NCBI GenBank assembly: GCA_045640985.1
Contig: JAZUFZ010000031.1
Coordinates: forward strand, 1 to 49,914
Direction of reading: 5' to 3'
DNA length: 49,914 nucleotides
Source of the DNA: Colimorpha sp045640985
GTDB taxonomy: Bacteria; Bacteroidota; Bacteroidia; Bacteroidales; P3
In this document: one piece after another, positions 23,279-33,659 of the stretch
Layout: each line of letters starts with the position of its first letter
Position numbering within the stretch: the stretch's first letter is position 1
Notes under the pieces: generated by a model
What the model saw: only the letters and a program-made list of their open reading frames with translations
Databases searched by the model: none
Told to the model about the DNA's origin: nothing
Made by a program: the position numbers and the translations under genes

Positions 23279-26200
23279 ATGAGTATGTTTAGAAAAGTAC
23301 TAATGATCATCGGGCTCCTTTTGGCAACCAATGCTGCAGTCCTTGCTCAGGGTACCTTGAAAGGTACAGTTACCGACAAGAAGACGGGCGAAGAGATGCC
23401 ACTTGTGAACGTCCTTGCTAAGCAGAATGGCCAGCAAGTTGGCGCTGCCCAGACAGGCTTTGATGGTGTTTATACCATTAAAGGCCTTCCAGTAGGCAAG
23501 TATGATATCGAGGTATCGTACGTTGGCTACGCGAAGTACATCAGAACAGGTGTCGAGGTGAGAGCCTCCGGCTTAACTGTTGTTGATGTTCCGTTGGAAC
23601 CATCTTCTACAGTCTTAGACGTTGTAGAAATTGTTGAAGACAAGGTTCCTGTAATCGAGATCGGTTCACCAGAAACAGGTCAAACCTTGAGTTCTGACGA
23701 TATCGCTCGTATGCCCGGTAACTCTGTTGAGAGTATCGTCGCTGCCGTTGGTGGTGTGGGCTACAACGATGGTGGAACAGGTTCTGCCCGTGGTGAGGAC
23801 AACATGGTTACCATGCAGGGTAATGTCCGCAAAAGAACTGGTGTGAACGTTCCTAAAGAGGCCATCGCCGAAATTAAGGTTATTTTGGGTGGTACTCCTG
23901 CCAGCATCGGTGAAGCTATCGGTGGTACGCAGGTGATTACCTTAAAACCGCCATCACCACAATTCAAAGGTCTGGTAAAGTATGAAACTTATCTGGATTA
24001 TCGTTTGTCGAATAGTCTGGTAGTGTATTTGACCGGTCCTGTATTGAAACGTAAAGTCAATCTCGAAGGTGGCGGAGTTCAGGAAAGTACCTTGGTCGGT
24101 TTCCGTTTCACGGGCCAGGGTTCCTATGCAAAAGATAGCTATTATCGTCCAAAGTATAGTGTAAATAAGACCAATAGTAGATATCAAATTGTTAAAGATG
24201 AAGTCGTGTCTGCAATCGAACAGAATCCTATTCAATATGATCCTGTGCAAGGTACCGTAAATTATGCTGGTGAAAAACTTTATTCCAGCGATTTTACTAC
24301 GATTAAGCAGAAACCTAATATGAGCAGCTACTCTATTGCATTGGAAGGTGCTTTCAATATCCGTTTCTCTGATTATGCTACTTTGGAGGTTACCGGTGAA
24401 TATGACTTCAGCCGTTCTCCAAATACCGACGTTGCTTACTTCCCTCTCAATATGAGCAGAGCTGGTAATGGCGTTAATGATGTTCAGAACATGGTATTGA
24501 CCGTTGATTACACTCAGCGTTTCCCGGATGCAGCTCCAAGTGCAGAATCCACTCTTCCTGACTCCAAGTCAGAGGCTGCTATCAGCAACGTGATGTTCAA
24601 TATCACTGGTATGTTGAACAAATATACGGTAAAGAGTTACAACGAGACTTTTGGTGGAAGCCTTGACGATGTATTCAAATATGGATATATCGGTAAGTTC
24701 TTCACCACAAAAACTCCTACCTATGCTTTGCAGAGCAATTTTGACCACAATGGTATTACCCGTGCAGCATACGTTCAGGACAACTGGTTGGATAATGTAG
24801 ATCTTTCCTTGTTTGAACCATACGCAGGTAACCAGATTCTGGCTAACTATACTTTGTCACTCTATAATAATGAAGATTTGAGAGATTACCTCTATAATTT
24901 CGATAACATCAGATCTTTCTATGGTCTGGTGAATGGTGATTCTCCTGCTTCAATTTATGGTATGTTCTACAATGTGGGTACCCAGAATACCTCATACGCA
25001 ATGCAGACCAATGTTTACAGATATTTGCAGGCTAAGGCTTCTGCTTTGATTAAAGGTCACGATATTGAAATCGGATTCCAGTATGATAACTACTCTGCTT
25101 CCTATTATGCAATCGGTGCAAGTTCTTTGTGGACCATCATGCGTCAGGATGCTAACAAGCACATCTCTCAGATGGATCTGACCAATCCTCAGTATGAGTG
25201 GCGTGGTGCTGACCTCTATGTAAACTATGATCGTTTGCTGAACCCGGAACAGCAGACTCAGTTCGACTCTACCTTTAGAAGCTGGCTGTCTGATCCTACC
25301 CATCCTTACGGTGGTATGCAGGACGGTGTAGCCGTTGGTGACAGAACCTGGATTGACATCGACCGCTATACTCCTGAGGATTATGTAGCAGCCGGTGGTT
25401 TGAGCATGTTCTCTTCGGATGAACTTTTCAACAATGGTAACTCAATTGTAAGTTACTATGGTTATACACATGATGGTCAGAAGTACAATGGCCGTGGTTG
25501 GAGTTTCGATGATTTCTTTAACACTGAAAGAACTGACCACTATGGAAAACGTCTTCTCCCAGCATTCTCTCCAACCTACATCGCTGGTTACATCCAAGAC
25601 CAATTCTATTTCAAAGATCTTATCTTCAACGTTGGTGTACGTGTTGACTATTTCGACGGTAACCAGTTCGTATTGAAAGATCCTTATCTGTTGTATGATT
25701 CTTACACTGTTTCCCAGTTGCAGGCTTCAGATACCATTCCTTACAGCACCGGTCGTGCTGATCAGGCTTTTGCTTCTAACGCAGAAGGTGATTGGGTAGT
25801 ATATGTTGATGATCCTTCAGCAAGCAATCCTACCGTTGTTGGTTACCGTAGCGGTTCTGTCTGGTATGATGCTAACGGTACTGAGGTATCTTCGCCAAGT
25901 GCAATTGCCGGTAAGTCTGGTAAACCTACTCCTTATCGTACCCGCGGTGAAGGTGGTGGTCAGGAAGCTGCTGCAAACAACACTGTATATGTAAGTGCAT
26001 TCGAGGACTACAAACCTCAGATTGTTCCTATGCCTCGTATCGCTTTCGCATTCCCAGTAAGTGACAAGTCTCAGTTCAAGGCAAGTTACGACATTATCGC
26101 TCGCCGTCCATCCAGCGGATGGCAGGCTGACTACCTGAACTACCTGTTTATGTCACAGATTTCTTCTATCAGCAACCCTAACTTGAAACCTGAACGTATC

Positions 26201-27085
26201 ACTAACTACGAACTCGGTTTCCAGCAGGCATTGAATGAGTCTTCAGCAATCGGTATCTCTGCATACTACAAAGAGACCCGCGACCTGATCCAGCTCGTAC
26301 AATATGCAGGTGCTGATCCTAACCAGAACTATTATTCATACGATAACCTTGACTTCAAGACCATCAAAGGTTTCACTTTCTCATTTGATAAGCGTCAAAC
26401 CAAGAATATCCGTATCAATGCAAACTACACTTTGCAGTATGCAGAAGGTACCGGTCTTTCCACCAGTACAATGACTGAGTTGATTAAGGAAGGTTATACT
26501 ACTCTGAAGATGTTGAATCCTATTTCTGATGACCGTCGCCATGAGTTCAAAGCTAACGTGGACTTCCGTTATGGCAGTGGCTCCAAATACAATGGACCTA
26601 CCAGAAACAAAGTCGTAGTTGATGAAAATGGTGAACAGCGTAACAAGGAAGTTAAGATTCTTGAAAACTTTGGTGTGAACTTCATGGCTGTTGCACAGTC
26701 TGGACGTCCTTACACCAGAGCATTCAGCAACACTCAGTCCACTATCGTTGGTAGCTATCGTGGAGCACGTCTGCCATGGTGCTTCTATTTCAATATTGTT
26801 GTTGACAAGACTTGGCCTATCAAAGCCGGCAAGCGTGAGACCTATCTCAATGCAGCTGTAACTGTGAACAACCTGTTTGATATCAGAAACGTAACCGGCG
26901 TATTCTCTGTAACGGGTAACCCTGCTGACAATGGTTATCTGACCGACCCCGAAACTCAGTCCGTAATCAACGCATATCTGGATCCACAGTCCTTCAGAGA
27001 TATTTATGCTATCTCAATGTGCAACAATTATTGGAACTATTCGAGCCCTCGTACCATCAGAGTAACGCTCTCCTATAACTTCTAA
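23279..27085 (+). CDS. TonB-dependent receptor-like outer membrane protein
   Basis: A 1268-residue outer-membrane barrel. A signal peptide (MSMFRKVLMIIGLLLATNAA, then VLAQ) is followed by a CarboxypepD_reg/CNA-B-like domain (GTLKGTVTDKKTGEEMPLVN, then GKYDIEVSYVGYAKYIRTGV) and a plug-like region near 140-225 (SVESIVAAVGGVGYNDGGTG, ENMVTMQGNVRKRTGVNVPK-type segment, then ASIGEAIGGTQVITLKP). The long barrel ends in aromatic YSSPRTIRVTLSYNF, typical for BAM-inserted barrels. There is no SusD partner: the next gene is a giant secreted protein and then a PorV-type barrel. That makes nutrient uptake less likely than a surface-assembly role, though this is inference. Its stop overlaps an upstream ATG of the next gene (TAATG). 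Confidence 0.9.
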   Translation: MSMFRKVLMIIGLLLATNAAVLAQGTLKGTVTDKKTGEEMPLVNVLAKQNGQQVGAAQTGFDGVYTIKGLPVGKYDIEVSYVGYAKYIRTGVEVRASGLTVVDVPLEPSSTVLDVVEIVEDKVPVIEIGSPETGQTLSSDDIARMPGNSVESIVAAVGGVGYNDGGTGSARGEDNMVTMQGNVRKRTGVNVPKEAIAEIKVILGGTPASIGEAIGGTQVITLKPPSPQFKGLVKYETYLDYRLSNSLVVYLTGPVLKRKVNLEGGGVQESTLVGFRFTGQGSYAKDSYYRPKYSVNKTNSRYQIVKDEVVSAIEQNPIQYDPVQGTVNYAGEKLYSSDFTTIKQKPNMSSYSIALEGAFNIRFSDYATLEVTGEYDFSRSPNTDVAYFPLNMSRAGNGVNDVQNMVLTVDYTQRFPDAAPSAESTLPDSKSEAAISNVMFNITGMLNKYTVKSYNETFGGSLDDVFKYGYIGKFFTTKTPTYALQSNFDHNGITRAAYVQDNWLDNVDLSLFEPYAGNQILANYTLSLYNNEDLRDYLYNFDNIRSFYGLVNGDSPASIYGMFYNVGTQNTSYAMQTNVYRYLQAKASALIKGHDIEIGFQYDNYSASYYAIGASSLWTIMRQDANKHISQMDLTNPQYEWRGADLYVNYDRLLNPEQQTQFDSTFRSWLSDPTHPYGGMQDGVAVGDRTWIDIDRYTPEDYVAAGGLSMFSSDELFNNGNSIVSYYGYTHDGQKYNGRGWSFDDFFNTERTDHYGKRLLPAFSPTYIAGYIQDQFYFKDLIFNVGVRVDYFDGNQFVLKDPYLLYDSYTVSQLQASDTIPYSTGRADQAFASNAEGDWVVYVDDPSASNPTVVGYRSGSVWYDANGTEVSSPSAIAGKSGKPTPYRTRGEGGGQEAAANNTVYVSAFEDYKPQIVPMPRIAFAFPVSDKSQFKASYDIIARRPSSGWQADYLNYLFMSQISSISNPNLKPERITNYELGFQQALNESSAIGISAYYKETRDLIQLVQYAGADPNQNYYSYDNLDFKTIKGFTFSFDKRQTKNIRINANYTLQYAEGTGLSTSTMTELIKEGYTTLKMLNPISDDRRHEFKANVDFRYGSGSKYNGPTRNKVVVDENGEQRNKEVKILENFGVNFMAVAQSGRPYTRAFSNTQSTIVGSYRGARLPWCFYFNIVVDKTWPIKAGKRETYLNAAVTVNNLFDIRNVTGVFSVTGNPADNGYLTDPETQSVINAYLDPQSFRDIYAISMCNNYWNYSSPRTIRVTLSYNF

Positions 27086-27111
27086 TGATCAACGCGAAAA
27101 AAATGATAAAG

Positions 27112-30100
27112 ATGAAAAATATATTTAGCAAATTAGTATTGGTGGCTTTCCTGTTCTCCACTATGGTGGGGACAGCAGAAGCACGCGAATGCACGACTTG
27201 CCATAAGGCAAAAGCGCATTCCGCTGCTGTGAAAGCAGGTGCCGCCGCGTGCAAAAGAGCACAAAGTACTGCTGAACTGAATGTCAACAACGTTCGTACG
27301 TTGATTAATGGCTACGGTAATATGTGGTACGATGGTAGTGTGGCTCAATACCACATTCCTAAAAACGGCAACACCTGCCCATTGTTCTGCGCAGCTTTGT
27401 GGATTGGTGGTACCGACGTTAATGATCAGCTCCGTATCGCTGCTCTGCGTTTCGGTTCGGAGGGTGATGATTACTGGCCAGGTCCTCTTACTGTAGATAA
27501 CAACGCCTACACCGACCTTGCCACCTGTAACAAATACGATAAACACTATGTAATTACCAAGGCTGAAGTTCAGAACCTGATGTCTTATTTCGACTATTCA
27601 ACCGTTCCTGCTACTCGCCTGGGTACTCCTGAGAACATTTCCGACGTCATCAAAGATTGGCCTGCTCACGGTGGTGAAAACCAGTCTAACTATCTGGCTC
27701 CTTTCTTCGATTCTGATGGTGACGGTGTGTACAGCTGGGAAAATGGTGACTATCCTTACTATGATTTCGACAATGAGTTGTGTCCTCGTACCCTGAAGGC
27801 TGCTCATCCTGGCGAGAACTATTCCCCAAAGCCTACTATGGAAACTGATGCTGGCATCGTTCGCGGTGGTATCCTTTCCGACCAGGTGCTGAAGGGTGAC
27901 CAGACCATCTGGTGGATTTTCAATGATATGGGTAGCACCCATACCGAGTCTGATGGTCAGTCTATTGGTCTTGAAATCCGTGCCCAGGCTTTCGCATTCT
28001 CTACCAATGACGAAATCAACAACATGACTTTCTATTCATACGAAATCATCAACCGTTCTACATACGAATTGCGTGAAACCTATTTCAGCCAGTGGGTTGA
28101 CGCTGACCTCGGTTATGCTTTCGATGACTTCATCGGTTGCGATGTTAAGCGTGGTCTTGGCTATTGCTACAACGGTGATGAGTCCGATGGCCCCGGATCT
28201 GGTAGTTATTCCGGTATTCCTCCAGCAGTAGGTATCGACTTCTTCCAAGGTCCTTATATGGATCCTGATGGCAAGGATAATCCTAAGATTGATATCCAGA
28301 AGATTCTGAACGGTAGCAATACTACCATGCAGGCTCTCTTGGCTAAATACAAGAATGCTGATGGTACATACGATACTATTGGCCTTACTGACGATGCCGA
28401 TATGTTCTATCCTGACGGTTGGTACTTCACTCCTGGCGATGCTGTTGGAAACTGCGCTATCAATGGTGTGAACTTTGGTAACAACATTATAGATGATGAA
28501 CGTTTCGGTATGCGCCGTTTCGTTTACTACAACAACTCTTCCGATGCTATCTCCGGTGAACCTGAAAAGGCTACCGACTATTACAACTACCTCCGCGGTT
28601 ACTGGAAGAACGGTCAGCGCATGAAATTCGGTGGCAATGCTATCAGCACTGGTACTACTGAACTTCAGTGCGACTTTATGTTCCCTGGTGATTCCGACCC
28701 ATGGCATTGGGGTACTGATGGTCAGGTTCCTGACATTAATGCTGATGACTGGACAGAAGTTACCTCAGGTAGCAATGTTACTCCTGGTGACCGTCGTTTC
28801 ATGCAGTCTGCAGGTCCTTTCACCTTGAAACCTGGTGCTTTGAACTATATCACCGTAGGTATTCCTTTTGCACAGGCTACATCTGGCAATGCTTGGTCTT
28901 CTGTTGAACTTCTTCGTGAAATCGATGATGTTTGCCAGGCTTTGTTTGAAAACTGCTTCAAGGTTCTTGATGGTCCTGATGCTCCTACTTTGGTTGTACA
29001 GGAACTCAAGAACGAAGTTGTTCTTTACATTACTTATATGGATCCTAAGTCAAACAACTATGGTGAGTCATATAGTGAAATTGACCCGGCCATCCCTACA
29101 AGTTACATCGATGCTGCTACCGGTAAGCAGATGAAATATTCTGATGATGCCCGTAGCTATAAGTTTGAAGGTTATCAGATTTATCAGTTGAAAGATGCTA
29201 ATGCTTCTATTGCTGATATCGGAGATGTTACCAAGGCTCGTCTGGTTGCACAGTGCGACCTCAAGAACTTCTACGATTCCTTGAATTATGAAGCTCCTAT
29301 CCTTAATTCAACTGGTGATACCATCGGCTATGAAAGAAATGCTTCTCCTTCATTGCCTATCGGAACACTTGTAAACTATGAACAGAACTCTGCTACTGGT
29401 CTGCTGACCGGCAACATCATGGTTAATGGTGCCAACAACGGTATCCAGCATGTATTCCGTATCACCAACGATATGTTCGCTTCCGGTACCAATACGGCTC
29501 TCGTTAATGACAGAGAGTACTATTACATCTGTGTTGCTTATGCACAAAACCGTTATAAAGAATATTCACAGACTGAGGCTGCCTTCCTTGATGGTCAGAA
29601 AGAACCTTATCTGGCAGGTCGTAAGAATGAAAATGGCGGTACTATCACTTCTGTAGTTGCAATACCACATGATCCATACTCAGAGAATGGTGGTACCATT
29701 GCTCAGGCAGAATTTGGTATGTGTCCTAACATCACCCGTATCGAAGGTTACGGCAACGGTGGTTCTGTTCTTATGTGGACTGATGAATCCTTTGAGGAAC
29801 TCATGGGTCAGCCTGGTGTTCCTGGCAAACCTGCAGGTTCTATTTCCAAGGGTGGTAAGATGAGCAATCCTTGTATTGTTCCCAATATCAACTTTGAGCA
29901 GAACTATGGTCCTGTTAATGTTCGTGTAATTGACCCGCTTCAGATTAAAGGTGGTAAATATGTTATTTCCTTCTCTGGTGTTGATGACAGTTCAAAATGG
30001 GTAATTTCCAACGCAGACTATGGTCAGCCATTGTGGATATCCGGTACCGATACTGTATATACCGACACTGCAGACTTTGTGATTGGTCGTTACAACGAGC

Positions 30101-31965
30101 AGCTCTTCTTGGACCTCGGTATCTCTGTATCCATCTCCAATCCTATGTCTGTTGCTTCTCCAATGGAAGTTTACACTTCAAAGAGCTACAAAGGTTATAA
30201 ATCCTTCTATTATGGTGGATTTGTAAACGAAAATGCTATTCTTTCCTCATCAATGACCTATTCTGACAATTCAAAACAATGGTTGAGCGGTATTCCAGAT
30301 AACGATAACCTTATGACCTTTAACTGGATTCGTTCTGGTAATCAGTTTGCAACTGAGGCTGTGACCAGCTTTGTTGGCTCTACTGATCCTATCTCCCCAT
30401 ACGAAAACTACCTTGACGAAGACTACTACAAACGTCGTCAGGAATCCCGTGCATGGGTAGGTACTGCAATCGATAAGTCTCAGGCTTTTGAAAAAGTCGT
30501 AAATGGTCTCTGGGCTCCATACGGTCTTGTTTCTACTTTGGAATATCATCCGGGATTTAACTATTCTTACTACAGAGCCAGCGATGAGGTTATCGATTCT
30601 CTCTGCAACATCAACAAGAACTATGCAAACCTTTTTGGCGGAGTTGATAAGATTACCCGTAAGCTTATGAACAATACCGTTAATAAATCTCTCAACTTCA
30701 ACGATCTCAATGCTCTTCCAAGTGTACGTATTGTATTCACTTCCGATACTTCAAAATGGACCCGTTGTCCTGTTATCGAGATGTGCGATGACTACACTCA
30801 GTCCGAAGGTCAGGTACGTCGTTTCCACCTCCGTGCTCATAAGTCAGTTGATAAGACCGGCAAGACCGTTGATGATTACAGCGGAATGACTGCTTCTACC
30901 ACTGATCCGAGCAATCCTGCATACATCGCTGAATATGGTATGGGTTGGTTCCCAGGATACGCCATCTCATTGGCAACTGGTGAGCGTCTCAACATTATGT
31001 TCGGTGAGGATTCCCGTTATGTTCAGTTCAATGGACGTGATATGATGTGGAACCCGGTAAGCACTATCATGGATGGTACGCAGAACTATGTAATGGGTGG
31101 CCGTCACTACATTTATGTAATGAATTCCACCAACCAGAAGTTCTTCCGCATCAAACCTAACACTAATGTAAGCACTGATACCGTTCGCTTCCAGACCCCA
31201 TCATACGATGGTGGTGCATGGGCAGCCATGATGCTTGGTTCTCTCGACCGTCTTATGAAGGTTAACGGTAACGCAGATGGTAATTACCTCCAGTATGGTC
31301 TCGTAGGTGGTGAGGATGACTATGCAGTAGTTCCTGTACGTGACTCCGTATCATTGCTCTTCGCTTCTACAGCATGGGTTAATCTCCCATTGGTAAATGA
31401 TCGTTATGCTTTCACCAATCCTATGGACATTCCTTGTGATGTGACTGTGGATATCAACGTGAACATGCCATACGGTCGTTATATGGGTGGCAACCTTACC
31501 ACAACTGAAAACTGCACTGGTAACTATGCTACCAACAGCGAATATCCTAAGTATCTCTTTGAACTTACCAACGACATTGTAACCCTTACCAACCAGGCCA
31601 ATGCCGAAAATTCAGAGAAGTCTGCCAAGGATTCGCTCCTCAGTATGATCAATGTGGTTCCTAACCCATATTACAGCTATTCTTCTTACGAAACAGCAAG
31701 TCAGTTGGAAACCAAGGTTCGTTTCACCAATGTACCTGAAAATACCACTATCACGATTTACACTGTAGATGGTACGCTCGTACGTCAATTCAAGAAAGTA
31801 ACCCCGGCATCCACAACCTTTGACTGGGATCTCCACAACCATACCGGTATTCCTATTGCCGGTGGTCTCTACATGATTCACTTCAGTGTTCCTGGAGTAG
31901 GTGATCGCGTAGTGAAATGGTTTGGTACCATGCGTCAAGTTGACTTGAATTCATATCAATTCTAA
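27112..31965 (+). CDS. giant exported protein with T9SS-type C-terminal domain
   Basis: A protein of about 1617 residues. MKNIFSKLVLVAFLFSTMVG plus TAEA is a signal peptide; starts at 27085 or 27103 are possible, but they only lengthen the basic end. Directly after cleavage comes a CXXCH motif (C27, C30, H31 in ECTTCHKAK). The body is a long beta-rich chain with many tyrosines and Asp/Gly loops, such as FDSDGDGVYSWENGDYPYYD, which look calcium-binding. The last ~110 residues form a FlgD-Ig/T9SS type A-like domain: VVPNPYYSYSSYETASQLET, then VRFTNVPENTTITIYTVDGT, PIAGGLYMIHFSVPG and VKWFGTMRQVDL. It is thus predicted to cross the outer membrane through T9SS and stay at the cell surface. Partners are the preceding barrel and the following PorV-like protein. 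The biochemical role is unknown. Confidence 0.88.
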   Translation: MKNIFSKLVLVAFLFSTMVGTAEARECTTCHKAKAHSAAVKAGAAACKRAQSTAELNVNNVRTLINGYGNMWYDGSVAQYHIPKNGNTCPLFCAALWIGGTDVNDQLRIAALRFGSEGDDYWPGPLTVDNNAYTDLATCNKYDKHYVITKAEVQNLMSYFDYSTVPATRLGTPENISDVIKDWPAHGGENQSNYLAPFFDSDGDGVYSWENGDYPYYDFDNELCPRTLKAAHPGENYSPKPTMETDAGIVRGGILSDQVLKGDQTIWWIFNDMGSTHTESDGQSIGLEIRAQAFAFSTNDEINNMTFYSYEIINRSTYELRETYFSQWVDADLGYAFDDFIGCDVKRGLGYCYNGDESDGPGSGSYSGIPPAVGIDFFQGPYMDPDGKDNPKIDIQKILNGSNTTMQALLAKYKNADGTYDTIGLTDDADMFYPDGWYFTPGDAVGNCAINGVNFGNNIIDDERFGMRRFVYYNNSSDAISGEPEKATDYYNYLRGYWKNGQRMKFGGNAISTGTTELQCDFMFPGDSDPWHWGTDGQVPDINADDWTEVTSGSNVTPGDRRFMQSAGPFTLKPGALNYITVGIPFAQATSGNAWSSVELLREIDDVCQALFENCFKVLDGPDAPTLVVQELKNEVVLYITYMDPKSNNYGESYSEIDPAIPTSYIDAATGKQMKYSDDARSYKFEGYQIYQLKDANASIADIGDVTKARLVAQCDLKNFYDSLNYEAPILNSTGDTIGYERNASPSLPIGTLVNYEQNSATGLLTGNIMVNGANNGIQHVFRITNDMFASGTNTALVNDREYYYICVAYAQNRYKEYSQTEAAFLDGQKEPYLAGRKNENGGTITSVVAIPHDPYSENGGTIAQAEFGMCPNITRIEGYGNGGSVLMWTDESFEELMGQPGVPGKPAGSISKGGKMSNPCIVPNINFEQNYGPVNVRVIDPLQIKGGKYVISFSGVDDSSKWVISNADYGQPLWISGTDTVYTDTADFVIGRYNEQLFLDLGISVSISNPMSVASPMEVYTSKSYKGYKSFYYGGFVNENAILSSSMTYSDNSKQWLSGIPDNDNLMTFNWIRSGNQFATEAVTSFVGSTDPISPYENYLDEDYYKRRQESRAWVGTAIDKSQAFEKVVNGLWAPYGLVSTLEYHPGFNYSYYRASDEVIDSLCNINKNYANLFGGVDKITRKLMNNTVNKSLNFNDLNALPSVRIVFTSDTSKWTRCPVIEMCDDYTQSEGQVRRFHLRAHKSVDKTGKTVDDYSGMTASTTDPSNPAYIAEYGMGWFPGYAISLATGERLNIMFGEDSRYVQFNGRDMMWNPVSTIMDGTQNYVMGGRHYIYVMNSTNQKFFRIKPNTNVSTDTVRFQTPSYDGGAWAAMMLGSLDRLMKVNGNADGNYLQYGLVGGEDDYAVVPVRDSVSLLFASTAWVNLPLVNDRYAFTNPMDIPCDVTVDINVNMPYGRYMGGNLTTTENCTGNYATNSEYPKYLFELTNDIVTLTNQANAENSEKSAKDSLLSMINVVPNPYYSYSSYETASQLETKVRFTNVPENTTITIYTVDGTLVRQFKKVTPASTTFDWDLHNHTGIPIAGGLYMIHFSVPGVGDRVVKWFGTMRQVDLNSYQF

Positions 31966-31998
31966 ACCTACAATCGCAAACACTAAAAATTGATAGAA

Positions 31999-33072
31999 AT
32001 GAAAAATATATTTAGAATATTAGCTGTTGCTGTAGTAGCACTCTTGCTCACCACCGAGTCCGCATGGGCAGGTAATGATGAGCGAAGAGGTACTGCAGGT
32101 GCCACCCAGTTGTTAGTCAACCCGTGGGCACGCAGCGCTGGTTGGGGAAGTGTAAACGTAGCCAATACCCGTGGCCTCGAATCCTTCTTCAACAATATTG
32201 CAGGTCTTGCGTTTGTTACCAAAACCGAATTTTCTTATTCTAACACTATGCTCAATGGTGGCAAGAATGGTCTCGTAGGTTCCGGCAACATCAACGCTTT
32301 CGGCCTCGGTCAGCGCATTTCAGATCAAGGTGTTCTTGCTGCATACGTCATGGCTTCCAGTTTCGGCAACATTGATGTTACCACATACGAGAGCCCTGAA
32401 GCCGGCTATAATGGCACCTTTTCTCCTACATTGATGAATCTCAATGTCGCTTATGCACACTCTTTCTCAAGAGCCATCCATGGCGGTGTTGCCCTTAAGA
32501 TCATCAGTGAGTCAACCGACAATATCTCTGCCAGCGGTTTTGCAATTGATGCTGGTATCCAGTATGTGTCTGGTGTTGACGATGAATTGAAATTCGGTAT
32601 CTCCCTGAAGAATATCGGTACCACCATGAGTTATGAAGGAACAGGTCTCTCCATTGCCACTGTCATCAACGACAATGACTTCACCGTGGAGTCCCGTGCA
32701 GCTGAAATGGAGCTCCCTACCTGCTTGAATATCGGCGTATCCTACGACTTCCTTCTTGAAGCCATGGACCAGCGTATTACTGTAGCAGGAAGCTTCACTT
32801 CCAATGCCTTCCTCAAGGATAACTTTGCTGTAGGTCTGGAATATTCCCTCCTCAACAGAGTTCAGCTCCGTGCAGGCTATGTAATGCAGAGCGGTATCTT
32901 CAACAACAGCACCCGCACCACCGCCAACACCGGTCTTGCAGCAGGTGCTTCTTTCGAGATTCCACTTTCAAAGAAAGAAGGTAACAACAATACAATCGTG
33001 ATAGATTACTCCTATCGTGCCGCCAGCCCACTCAAGGGTACGCACTCCATCGGAGCCACTATCAAATTGTAA
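31999..33072 (+). CDS. PorV/PorQ-family outer membrane barrel
   Basis: A 357-residue FadL-like barrel. A signal peptide (MKNIFRILAVAVVALLLTTE, then SAWAG) precedes the PorV/PorQ opening RGTAGATQLLVNPWARSAGW, then GSVNVANTRGLESFFNNIAG, in which the NP.AR..G and 'N.AGL' signatures are clear. The barrel ends in SPLKGTHSIGATIKL. PorV proteins shuttle or plug T9SS: they take cargo from the SprA (Sov) translocon and present it to the sortase PorU. Being encoded directly after a T9SS-like giant cargo suggests a dedicated partner (inference). A TTG start 9 bases upstream is less likely. The first 17 bases of its frame are identical to those of the preceding gene. A strong terminator follows. Confidence 0.88.
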   Translation: MKNIFRILAVAVVALLLTTESAWAGNDERRGTAGATQLLVNPWARSAGWGSVNVANTRGLESFFNNIAGLAFVTKTEFSYSNTMLNGGKNGLVGSGNINAFGLGQRISDQGVLAAYVMASSFGNIDVTTYESPEAGYNGTFSPTLMNLNVAYAHSFSRAIHGGVALKIISESTDNISASGFAIDAGIQYVSGVDDELKFGISLKNIGTTMSYEGTGLSIATVINDNDFTVESRAAEMELPTCLNIGVSYDFLLEAMDQRITVAGSFTSNAFLKDNFAVGLEYSLLNRVQLRAGYVMQSGIFNNSTRTTANTGLAAGASFEIPLSKKEGNNNTIVIDYSYRAASPLKGTHSIGATIKL

Positions 33073-33098
33073 TAGTTGAGCCAACATAATAGAGATTG

Positions 33099-33130
33099 GG
33101 AAAGGTTCTTCCGAACCTTTCCTAATTTTT
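33099..33130 (+). terminator. terminator of the secDF/T9SS-cargo operon
   Basis: GGAAAGGTTC-TTCC-GAACCTTTCC (33099-33122) is a perfect 10-bp stem with a 4-base loop, followed by TAATTTTT. It lies 27 bases after the PorV-like stop and before greA. Confidence 0.88.
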
Positions 33131-33157
33131 AGACATCAAAAAACAAACTTTATTATT

Positions 33158-33631
33158 ATGTCAGATATTAAGTATTACAGCGAAGAAGGCCTCCAGAAAC
33201 TCAGAGATGAACTCCATCACATGATAGCCTTCGACCGTCCCGCAGCTGCAGCTGCCATAGCTGAAGCCCGCGACAAAGGCGACCTCTCCGAAAATGCCGA
33301 ATATGATGCCGCCAAAGAAGCACAGGGCCATCTCGAAGCCCGTATCTCCAAGTTGCAGGAACTCATCGCCAATGCCCGCGTTCTTGACGAATCCAAGATT
33401 GATACTTCCAAGGTTCTTCTTCTTTCTACCATCAATATTCTTAACACCAAGACCAAACAGAAGCAGACCTACACCATCGTACCTGAAAGCGAAGCCAACC
33501 TCAAACAAGGCAAGATTTCTGTTACCTCTCCCTTTGCCCAGGCCTTTCTCGGCCGTCATGCAGGCGAGGAGGTCGATGTTGTCGTTCCCGCAGGCACTAT
33601 GCACTTCTCGATTATCTCTGTAGAACGATAA
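33158..33631 (+). CDS. greA: transcription elongation factor GreA
   Basis: A 157-residue GreA that rescues backtracked RNA polymerase by stimulating transcript cleavage. The N-terminal coiled coil reads YYSEEGLQKLRDELHHMIAF, with the functional acidic tip KGDLSENAEYDAAKEAQGHL and then EARISKLQELIANARVLDES. The C-terminal FKBP-like domain includes YTIVPESEANLKQGKISVTS, then PFAQAFLGRHAGEEVDVVVP. Length and order are typical. It follows a strong terminator and must therefore have its own promoter or depend on read-through; no TAnnTTTG is evident in the short gap. Confidence 0.96.
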   Translation: MSDIKYYSEEGLQKLRDELHHMIAFDRPAAAAAIAEARDKGDLSENAEYDAAKEAQGHLEARISKLQELIANARVLDESKIDTSKVLLLSTINILNTKTKQKQTYTIVPESEANLKQGKISVTSPFAQAFLGRHAGEEVDVVVPAGTMHFSIISVER

Positions 33632-33659
33632 TCCCGATTTTGCATATCTTCTCTTCTAT

